Of a DNA stretch of 64,000 nucleotides, positions 48,484-54,969 are shown in pieces. Source of the stretch: JAWXUK01 sp044432725 (GTDB lineage: Bacteria > Bacillota > Clostridia > Oscillospirales > Oscillospiraceae); contig JAWXUL010000012.1 in assembly GCA_044432725.1 (NCBI GenBank), positions 1 to 64,000 of the forward strand, read 5' to 3'. The notes under the pieces were generated by a model. It had not been told where the DNA came from. It made no database searches and worked only from the letters and a program-made list of their open reading frames with translations. Numbering within the stretch: position 1 is the first letter of the stretch; every line of letters starts with the position of its first letter. The position numbers and the translations under genes are program-made.

Positions 48484-49876
48484 TTTAGAAAAATTAGACA
48501 GTATGCCTGTGAGAAAAGCTGTCTTGACCAACGCAATCCCAGCCATGCTTGCTATGGTGATGGTACTTATTTACAATATGGCTGACCTGTTTTTCATCGG
48601 GCAAACAGGAGATGACCTGAAAGTTGCCGCAATTTCTCTGGCAACTCCCTTATTTTTACTATTTATGTCTTTAGGAAATATTTTTGGTGTGGGTGGAGCG
48701 GCACTCCTTTCCAGAAATTTAGGCAGTGGTGACCATGACAGCGTAAAGAAAATTGCTTCTTTTTGCTTTTGGTCTTGCATTGTGATAGGCATAGGAACTT
48801 CTCTGCTGGTCTTTTTGGCTGTGGATTCCATCGTTGTTATGTTGGGTGGCAGTGGTGAAACAGCGGATATGGTGGCATCTTATCTCAGTATTTTTAGTGT
48901 TTCTGGGGTATTTATTCTAATTTCCAACTGTTTCTCTGCCCTGTTGCGGGCAGAGGGGAAACCAGAAAAAGCCATGGGGGGTATGATGATAGGCAACCTG
49001 ATCAACATCGTTTTGGATCCTCTTTTAATTCTCACTTTTGACATGGGCGTGGAGGGGGCAGCCATAGCAACCCTCATTGGGAATGTGTGTGGCGGCATCT
49101 ATTATCTGGTTTACTTGTGGCAAAAAGAGAAAAATCAATCCTTATTAAGTGTAAAACTTTCTGATTTCACTATGGGAGAGGGCATTATGAAAAATGTAGT
49201 GGTGATTGGTTTGACCTCTTCCCTTTCCTCTCTTTTAATGGGTCTTTCCCAAGTTTTAATCAACGGACAAATGGCAACTTATGGAGATATGGCTGTGGCC
49301 GGCATTGGTGTCGCCATGAAATGCACCATGATTACATCTATGATTTGTTTGGGCATCGGTATGGGCGTGCAACCTCTGTTAGGCTACTCTATTGGTGCAA
49401 GAAACGAAGAAAGATACAAGGCTGTGTTTAAGTTCTCGATCATTTTCACTATTTTAGTCTCGGGATCTTTGACATTACTTTGTTATCTTGGAATGACCCC
49501 CATTGTCAATGCCTTTGTCAGTGACCCAGCAGCTTTTGAGTATGGGTATTTCTTTTCACAAGTGCTGATCTCTACCTCGGCAATTATGGCGATTCTTTTC
49601 TTCATTTCAAACGCACTACAATCTGCAGGTGCTGCGAAATCTGCTTTCATACTGAATGTCTGCCGTCAGGGTGTTGTATACATTCCATTACTTTATATTT
49701 TAGGTGGTGCTTTTGGAATCAACGGCTTGGTTTATGCTCAGCCAGTGGCTGATGTGGTGACTTTATTGCTGGCAATCTTTATTTATCACCATGTTTCAAA
49801 AGATTTCTTTCCAGAACAAGAAAAAAGTGAAGATAGTGAAAGTGCCTCTGTTCAAACAGCCAGTGCAGAAACTTAA
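48473..49876 (+). CDS. MATE-family multidrug efflux protein
   Basis: 467 aa from ATG 48473 (MNNDLEKLDSMPVRKAVL), preceded by GGAAATGGAG; the frame is open further upstream but overlaps marR. Twelve membrane segments in two halves, with the MATE start pattern (PAMLAMVMVLIYNMADLFFI) and its internal repeat (GLTSSLSSLLMGLSQVLING; GIGVAMKCTMITSMICLGIG). It exports cationic drugs in exchange for Na+ or H+ in known members. Its regulation by the upstream MarR is expected. The C terminus is a Ser/Glu-rich cytoplasmic tail. Confidence 0.92.
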   Translation: MNNDLEKLDSMPVRKAVLTNAIPAMLAMVMVLIYNMADLFFIGQTGDDLKVAAISLATPLFLLFMSLGNIFGVGGAALLSRNLGSGDHDSVKKIASFCFWSCIVIGIGTSLLVFLAVDSIVVMLGGSGETADMVASYLSIFSVSGVFILISNCFSALLRAEGKPEKAMGGMMIGNLINIVLDPLLILTFDMGVEGAAIATLIGNVCGGIYYLVYLWQKEKNQSLLSVKLSDFTMGEGIMKNVVVIGLTSSLSSLLMGLSQVLINGQMATYGDMAVAGIGVAMKCTMITSMICLGIGMGVQPLLGYSIGARNEERYKAVFKFSIIFTILVSGSLTLLCYLGMTPIVNAFVSDPAAFEYGYFFSQVLISTSAIMAILFFISNALQSAGAAKSAFILNVCRQGVVYIPLLYILGGAFGINGLVYAQPVADVVTLLLAIFIYHHVSKDFFPEQEKSEDSESASVQTASAET

Positions 49877-49894
49877 TAAATGACAAAAACATTC

Positions 49895-49930
49895 AAAGCA
49901 CGATAAGAAGTATTCTTATCGTGCTTTTTA
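49895..49930 (+). terminator. Terminator after marR-MATE
   Basis: AAAGCACGATAAGAA (49895-49909), loop GTA, then TTCTTATCGTGCTTTTT. Confidence 0.85.
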
Positions 49931-50108
49931 ATACATGAATAATAAGTTAATACCTTACAATCCTCTCTATATTCTTTAAAACTGTCCCTTAAATTTCAAC
50001 AGTTTAACCGACCGTTTGATTGTCCCATGTGAGAAAAGAAATTTTTGAAATTTAAAAATGAGGAGGATTTGTTTGAACATTCTGAAGGTGTTTCATACCA
50101 ATCGCATT

Positions 50109-50864
50109 TTAGGAATTATCAAAAGGTGTTGTTAACGTTTCATTATTGTCATCCTTACCCACTAAAAGGCAGAATAGATTATTGCGAAAATCATCTTCCA
50201 CTTGTCTCAGGCGTAAAGTATCATAGTAAAAATAGAGGGTCTCACCAAAGGCAGTTTGGACTGGTATATCCAATTTTCCCATAGGTGCTTGGTCTAGGGC
50301 AGCAAAAATTTGTGCTTCGTAATCTTGGCGATTTTCTTCAGATAACAGGTTACCAAAATAATTTTTATAGCGAAGCTTCATCGAGGTTTTATTGCAAGCA
50401 AATGCTTTATAAAACAAAGGGTTTCCATGAGTGACAGTTAAGTTTTCGTGGATGTTTAGAGCAAAGGCAGGACGTTTACGGGTTGCGATAAAATTTTCTA
50501 AATAGTACGGTTTATTATTAATAATAGGATGTATCTTCATAAAAATATGTTTTTTTTCTGGCGTAGCATAAGTGAAAGAGATATCACATTCAAGATCATC
50601 CCCAGTTTTACCTTCTACAACAGAATCTTCCATCAATGTTACTACATTGTGAGATAAATCTTCTTGCACAGAGAGAAAGAGATCTTGGAGGTTTATATCT
50701 CTACCTAAGGTTTTTTGCAAGCTAATTTGGTCATCTTGGCCAGCGAAATATTTTAGAGCCAGTGTGTTTGCCATAACCACACGACGGCTTTCTAGTTCAA
50801 CTATGAGAAGGGCATTAATGGCACTATGTTTTGTATCAAGAGCATCCAATACTTTCCAATTCAT
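50109..50864 (-). CDS. PAS-like sensor-only protein, 251 aa
   Basis: Two PAS-like modules are suggested: INALLIVELESRRVVMANTL near the start and FALNIHENLTVTHGNPLFYK in the middle. The second resembles the PAS module of the multi-PAS cyclase at 29747-31762 (ILNYDEKLSIVHCNDLFYEV). There is no output domain, membrane helix or HTH. It could be a detached sensor derived from a c-di-GMP protein, working by protein-protein contact, or a truncated gene. Start ATG 50864 has a good AGGAAGGAGG site, favouring expression. Confidence 0.6.
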   Translation of the reverse strand: MNWKVLDALDTKHSAINALLIVELESRRVVMANTLALKYFAGQDDQISLQKTLGRDINLQDLFLSVQEDLSHNVVTLMEDSVVEGKTGDDLECDISFTYATPEKKHIFMKIHPIINNKPYYLENFIATRKRPAFALNIHENLTVTHGNPLFYKAFACNKTSMKLRYKNYFGNLLSEENRQDYEAQIFAALDQAPMGKLDIPVQTAFGETLYFYYDTLRLRQVEDDFRNNLFCLLVGKDDNNETLTTPFDNS

Positions 50865-50984
50865 CTGAGATATCCTCCTTCCTGTAATCAGAGCCTGTCA
50901 TTCATTATACCACATATTAGAAAAAAGGGCAATCTAAAATCAAATATTTGTATAAAAATTTTTTTAAAAAACTAAAAAAAACTA

Positions 50985-51013
50985 TTGACATTCTTTTTGG
51001 TATATGATAAAAT
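50985..51013 (+). promoter_or_regulatory. Promoter of tRNA-Cys
   Basis: TTGACA (50985-50990), 17-bp spacer, TAAAAT (51008-51013), about 50 bp before the tRNA. Confidence 0.65.
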
Positions 51014-51064
51014 AAATTTACTTTGATTCAGGGATGATTTATTTGTCTCTGTCAATATTTAAAT

Positions 51065-51140
51065 GGTGCCATGGCCAAGTGGTAAGGCAGAGCTCTGCAA
51101 AAGCTCGATTCCCCAGTTCAAATCTGGGTGGCACCTCCAA
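51065..51140 (+). tRNA. tRNA-Cys (anticodon GCA)
   Basis: Acceptor GGTGCCA pairs with TGGCACC. D arm GCC...GGC, anticodon stem GAGCT/AGCTC with loop CTGCAAA (anticodon GCA), T arm CCCAG-TTCAAAT-CTGGG. The 3' end TCCA includes an encoded CCA. Confidence 0.95.
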
Positions 51141-51145
51141 ACAAC

Positions 51146-51207
51146 CCCTACACAAAGACTATGATTTGAAAAATCTTCAAATCAAGTCATTCGTGTAGGG
51201 GATTTTT
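51146..51207 (+). terminator. Long-stem terminator after tRNA-Cys
   Basis: CCCCTACAC (51146-51154) pairs with GTGTAGGGG (51193-51201), with inner stems AGACT/AGTC and GATTTGAA/TTCAAATC, followed by a T-rich run. Confidence 0.85.
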
Positions 51208-52135
51208 GTTTTCAAAGGGTAGAAAGCAAAGAAAAAAAGTTGCAAGAAATTTTGAAAATCGCTGAACTTTTAGAGGTCGTTTTTATAGATGCGATTTTGA
51301 TCGTTTTTTGAAAAAAGGATTTGAACTGTCATCGTAATAACGAAAATGAGAAATTCAGATACCCAGCAAAAAAGCGAAAAATCTTGTTTTGAACAAGATT
51401 TCATTTTGGCACAAGTAAAACTGAATAAAACACCACATATTATGACACAATTTTTGAGAAATCAAAGATTGTGTCTTTTTTATTTCCATAACTTTTTCTG
51501 GGTGTACAAGGTGAATCGCCGACAGGCGAGAGAGGGTGCCCTAGGGTACATAGGTTATCCCCAGTGAATAAGACCGATTCGGTGGTGGGTAGCCAGTGTG
51601 TGACACACACAAATTTATAAAAAGTTAAGTGATTCGTAGAAGAAATACATGAAATGAGGGCACTGCGTTCCACTTGATAATTCATAAAAAAATGCGTGGT
51701 ACAAGCAAGAACACTCATTTATCTAAACTATATTTCACGATTTGGAGGTAACCCAATGAAACTACAAAACCAAGAAAGATCAGTAAATAATTGATGTACA
51801 CGGCGAGGGATCAGGAGATGATGGATTTCATGAATCAAAAAAAGTTCTTCAAAAAATGGAGGGCAGCACTACTTTTAGGTAGCAACCCTCACTTTTCACT
51901 ATGGTTAGTCTCATTCAGCCTACATTCCTCCCCCATCTTTGTGCCGTCTGTGAATCGACTTAGGGACAGTGTTCCTTTATGATGATCATGATTGCAGACA
52001 AGGGTAGGGCATATAGAAATCTCTCAATTTTTCCAGAAAAACTCCATTTTTTTCGATGTTAACTTATAGTTGCGTGATAAGTGGTGGATGTAAACTCTAT
52101 TTTAGTGTATAATAAAGGCAGAAAGGGGGGAGAAA
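51208..52135. other. 928-bp gene-poor stretch with a structured segment
   Basis: I see no intact gene. It holds the GC-rich palindromic segment 51500-51613 (separate entry) and a 12-codon peptide start with a strong RBS (GGAGGTAACCCAATG, ATG at about 51757) that ends at once, which could be the 5' stub of a lost gene. Confidence 0.45.
51500..51613. other. GC-rich segment with successive short palindromes, possible structured RNA
   Basis: Within AT-rich flanks come TCGCC-GACA-GGCGA, CCCTAGGG, ACCGATTCGGT and GTGTGTGACACAC in about 100 bp. The composition and paired segments suggest a structured RNA or a relic end of a mobile element. It matches no family I can name. Confidence 0.35.
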
Positions 52136-52486
52136 ATGAGTTTTGCATTTAGAACTATCCTGTTTGTTTCACTGTTTATGATTCCCATTTTATGTTTATT
52201 TCCTTATCTTTTGTACCTAGTGATAAAAGCTTTGAAAAAATACATCAGCTCTGCAGAAGTTCGAAAGAAAAAAGATTCCACAAAAAAATCTCTTGGCGAA
52301 GTCTTAAAAGAATATCGTGAAGAGAGCAAAATGACACAAGAATTTGTGGCTGAATCATTGGGGGTTAGCCGTCAAACAGTATCAAAGTGGGAGAATGGAG
52401 TCAATGATCCAAGCACATCAAACTTGATTGCCTTAAGCAAATTGTTCCAAATATCTCCAGAAGAACTAATTCAAAAAATTAAATAA
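52136..52486 (+). CDS. Membrane-anchored XRE-type HTH protein, 116 aa
   Basis: Residues 1-32 are a transmembrane helix (TILFVSLFMIPILCLFPYLL), followed by a basic linker and, from residue ~55, a Cro/C1-type HTH (LGEVLKEYREESKMTQEFVA; ESLGVSRQTVSKWENGVNDP). Helix-first, DNA-binding-last proteins of this type may act at the membrane. RBS AAGGGGGGAG. It is followed by two repeat hairpins. No obvious partner; the convergent M56 gene downstream is broken. Confidence 0.8.
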   Translation: MSFAFRTILFVSLFMIPILCLFPYLLYLVIKALKKYISSAEVRKKKDSTKKSLGEVLKEYREESKMTQEFVAESLGVSRQTVSKWENGVNDPSTSNLIALSKLFQISPEELIQKIK

Positions 52487-52518
52487 AACAAAACTTCCTC
52501 ACAGTGTGAACCGCCCCA

Positions 52519-52539
52519 TTTTGTACAGACAATACAAAA
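52519..52539. repeat. Hairpin repeat sharing a core with 42893-42919
   Basis: TTTTGTA (52519-52525), CAGACAA, TACAAAA (52533-52539), preceded by CGCCCC. It is a second copy of the palindrome at 42893. Confidence 0.4.
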
Positions 52540-52575
52540 AAGCCCCCTTCTATGAGGAAAATAAAATCATGCAAC

Positions 52576-52615
52576 AAATTGACATCTCATCTCATAGGGT
52601 GTCAATTTCGTTTTT
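52576..52615 (+). terminator. Terminator after the XRE gene
   Basis: AAATTGACA (52576-52584) pairs with TGTCAATTT (52600-52608), followed by CGTTTTTG. The arm is shared with the hairpin at 45262-45294. Confidence 0.6.
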
Positions 52616-53366
52616 GTTTGAATGCAAACTCGTTATAAAAATATATATAATCATCAATATTCTTTATCACTTTTTCATCGACAGACAGTTCCATATCTCT
52701 CCCTGACAAGACAAAGGCAAACCAAACAAGTGGATTAAACCAGTGTAGCAACAACGTAAAAAAAGCAAGTAATCGAGTGAGGTGGTCAAATCTTTTTAAG
52801 TGATATTCTTCGTGTGGAATAACGCATTTCTTTTCTTCTTCATTTAGAGTAGACGGTAAATAAATCTTCGGCTTCAACAATCCCCAAACAAAAGGTGTAT
52901 CAATACTGTCTACCAAATAGATATTTTTCTCTAAATGAAAAGAAATTCTTAACTGTTTATGAAGTTTTACCACAGAATATAGACTGGGTATCACCAAAAC
53001 ACTCATACCCATGCACCACAATATCGACCATACAGAAGTAGAATTTTGGACAGAATCCTGAAATCCACTGGAAGAAATTGTAACTTCAGGACTTTCGGAC
53101 GTGGAAACCTGATTTTCTGTTTTTTCTTGTGAAATCGTATTTGATTCTTGGTTCATCGGCAAAATGCTTTGTGTTTCTGGTAAAATACCTAAAGGACTTT
53201 CTAGGGTAAACGGCACAAGTAAACGAAAGAAAACCACAGACCACAGGGCGTACGAGTAAATTTTAGGTGAATTTTTTAGTAATAACCGTGCTACCATAAC
53301 AGCAATAATCACATAAGAACCGATGAAACTACAAGAAAGCACCTGCCCAAAAAGTACATCTAACAT
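52602..53366 (-). CDS. C-terminally truncated M56 (BlaR1/MecR1-like) metallopeptidase
   Basis: 254 aa. It has multi-pass membrane segments (SFIGSYVIIAVMVARLLLK; IYSYALWSVVFFRLLVPFTL) and the zinc peptidase motif HEEYH in IPHEEYHLKRFDH, with WFNPLVW and the distal acidic ELSVDEKV. It ends shortly after this, where the paralogue at 54970-57462 continues for over 550 residues including the sensor region. The peptidase half is complete but the signal input is gone, so it is either a relic or constitutively uncontrolled. Its BlaI partner lies 12 bases upstream at 53379-53741. Confidence 0.78.
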   Translation of the reverse strand: MLDVLFGQVLSCSFIGSYVIIAVMVARLLLKNSPKIYSYALWSVVFFRLLVPFTLESPLGILPETQSILPMNQESNTISQEKTENQVSTSESPEVTISSSGFQDSVQNSTSVWSILWCMGMSVLVIPSLYSVVKLHKQLRISFHLEKNIYLVDSIDTPFVWGLLKPKIYLPSTLNEEEKKCVIPHEEYHLKRFDHLTRLLAFFTLLLHWFNPLVWFAFVLSGRDMELSVDEKVIKNIDDYIYFYNEFAFKQKRN

Positions 53367-53378
53367 AGAAACATCTCC

Positions 53379-53741
53379 TTATTCTTCGGATTTTTTGTCA
53401 ATGATTGCTCTGATTTCTTCGATTTCTTCAGTGGATAAGTCCTTCCGAGAAACAAAAGCAGCCAAAAATTTGGGTAAAGAGCCTGAAAATGCTTCTTCCA
53501 CCAGTTGCTGACCTTGCATAGAGAAGTATTGTTCTTTCGACAGAATTGAACTTACTATTCCATCTTTGTTTTGAAAAATACCTCTTTCACTCAATTTTTT
53601 CAAGGTAGTGTAAGTGGTTGGTTTTTTCCATTCTAATTCTTTAGCACAAAGTTTCACCAACTCACCAGAGGGAATAGGCTCATTTTTCCATATAATTTCA
53701 GCAAATTTGGTTTCAACAAGTCCCAGTTTATAAATTTCCAT
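53379..53741 (-). CDS. BlaI/MecI-family transcriptional repressor
   Basis: About 120 aa from ATG 53741 (MEIYKLGLVETKF), chosen because AAGGAGG sits just upstream; the frame is open further. Winged-helix content EIIWKNEPIPSGELVKLCAK and WKKPTTYTTLKKLSERGIFQ is typical. A dimerisation helix with the cleavage-prone region lies in the C-terminal half (QLVEEAFSGSLPKFLAAFVS). It pairs with the M56 gene downstream and is paralogous to 57462-57827. Promoter and operator upstream at 53792-53820. Confidence 0.9.
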   Translation of the reverse strand: MEIYKLGLVETKFAEIIWKNEPIPSGELVKLCAKELEWKKPTTYTTLKKLSERGIFQNKDGIVSSILSKEQYFSMQGQQLVEEAFSGSLPKFLAAFVSRKDLSTEEIEEIRAIIDKKSEE

Positions 53742-53791
53742 GGGAGTACCTCCTTTCTTTGTGTGGTTGTTCCTCAATCAACCTTGTTGTT

Positions 53792-53820
53792 AGTTTATCA
53801 GAAACAAACCACCATGTCAA
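53792..53820 (-). promoter_or_regulatory. Promoter of the truncated M56/BlaI locus
   Basis: TTGACA (53820-53815), 17-bp spacer, TAAACT (53797-53792) on the minus strand. The spacer and -10 region hold GTTTCTGATAAACTAAC, resembling the promoter of the second BlaI gene. Confidence 0.65.
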
Positions 53821-53845
53821 GAGTTTTTTTAGAGTAAAAAAATTT

Positions 53846-53886
53846 CCTCCCCTCAACTTAGCCACAAAAGACTTGTTGAGAGGAGG
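53846..53886 (-). terminator. Terminator after the 134-aa gene
   Basis: CCTCCCCTCAAC (53846-53857) pairs with GTTGAGAGGAGG (53875-53886) just beyond the stop at 53896. T-rich on the minus-strand exit. Confidence 0.7.
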
Positions 53887-53895
53887 TCTTTATTT

Positions 53896-54300
53896 TTAGA
53901 CGATTCCAGTGGATCCACTCGTAGAACTCACTGGACTTTTTGAATTTTGACTGGTGGGAGTGCTTGTTTTACTCTTAGAACTTCCTACGGGTTTTGTTTC
54001 AGTATTTGAACTATTTGTGCTAACTGTTTTACTCGTCCCCTCTTTCAAGGAGGAATAGGGCAGTTTTCCATCTAAAATATCATTTAGTTCCATGATATAC
54101 TCTAAATTATGGGTGGAATCAAGATAGCCGTCCCCATTTTCATCAGCATACAATGCGTCTAACTGTGCTTCAAACTCTGCTTTTTCCTCCGAGGTGTTTT
54201 TTTCTTCATCCGTTAATACAGAATCCACTTTTTCGCCTTCTTTTTCTTCTAACATGGCAGACAGCATTGCCATACTATAAAGTGCTGGTGCTATTTTCAT
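53896..54300 (-). CDS. Small protein with an EF-hand/dockerin-like Asp motif and Ser/Thr tail, 134 aa
   Basis: MKIAPALYSMAMLSAMLEEK start, a charged helical middle, then DADENGDGYLDS-like residues (DENGDGYLD at about 55-63), a calcium-binding-loop pattern as in EF-hands or dockerins. The last 50 residues are Ser/Thr/Lys/Pro-rich (KTVSTNSSNTETKPVGSSKS), low complexity. The N terminus is not a clear signal peptide. It follows the frameshifted gene at 54328-54752 in the same direction. Not recognised. Confidence 0.55.
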   Translation of the reverse strand: MKIAPALYSMAMLSAMLEEKEGEKVDSVLTDEEKNTSEEKAEFEAQLDALYADENGDGYLDSTHNLEYIMELNDILDGKLPYSSLKEGTSKTVSTNSSNTETKPVGSSKSKTSTPTSQNSKSPVSSTSGSTGIV

Positions 54301-54327
54301 GAGAAATTGACGGTTTTTCAGTGGAAC

Positions 54328-54752
54328 TTAGTCCCCACGGTTCATAGAAGCATAAATTTTATCGCAATTTTCCTTCTGTTTTCGATTTTCGGCATCAATT
54401 TTCATATTTCTCTTATTTTGTATCTGCTGAGTACGAGCGTCCAACATGACCATAGCGGTGCGCACTGCTTTTTCTCGCAACTTTGTGACATAGTCTCGTT
54501 CTTTGTCTGTGAGTTGATACAGTGGGTCAGATTCCTCTTGCTCCATTTCTGGCAGTTCGCCCTCTATTTCTTCTGGATTTTCTGTGGATTCACCGTTTTC
54601 TTGCTACAAGTGGCAATATAACGGTCAATTTTCTCCAAAGACTGTTGTTTTTGTGCTTCTACTTTTTCACTGTACTTGTCTGAAGATGTCTTGGAATTTG
54701 CTTTGATAAACAAGCTATTTGCTGGGAAAATGTTGTGACTTATTTTAATCAT
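54328..54752 (-). pseudogene. Frameshifted small gene (about 140 aa if rejoined)
   Basis: From ATG 54752 (MIKISHNIFPANSLFIKA, with GAAAGGATGAG as RBS) the frame runs to IATCSKK and then stops at about 54564. Moving one base back at the AAAA run after CSKK gives NGESTENPEEIEGELPEMEQ and then continues in the frame LYQLTDKERDYVTKLREKAV to the stop at 54328. The two parts look like one helical, Lys/Glu-rich protein. Either a recent mutation or a slippage site at AAG AAA ACG, which is not a classic heptamer. Unknown function. Confidence 0.45.
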
Positions 54753-54856
54753 GGCACTCATCCTTTCAAAAATACGATACTGACATATACTCATGTGTTA
54801 TAGTTATCGAGAGGTTGTAGAAAAAAGTTAAGGCATAGTAAGCAAAACGGCAAAAG

Positions 54857-54897
54857 AAAAGCCGTCACCGACTATGGAAATCAATAACGGCTCTTTT
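54857..54897 (-). terminator. Hairpin after the long M56 gene
   Basis: AAAAGCCGT (54857-54865) pairs with ACGGCTCTTTT (54887-54897), about 75 bases beyond the stop at 54970. Confidence 0.45.
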
Positions 54898-54969
54898 ATA
54901 GAATCAAATTCCCTGTATAGAAAATAAACCTCCCTTTGTTGTATTATCAAGAAACACTTACAATCCACA

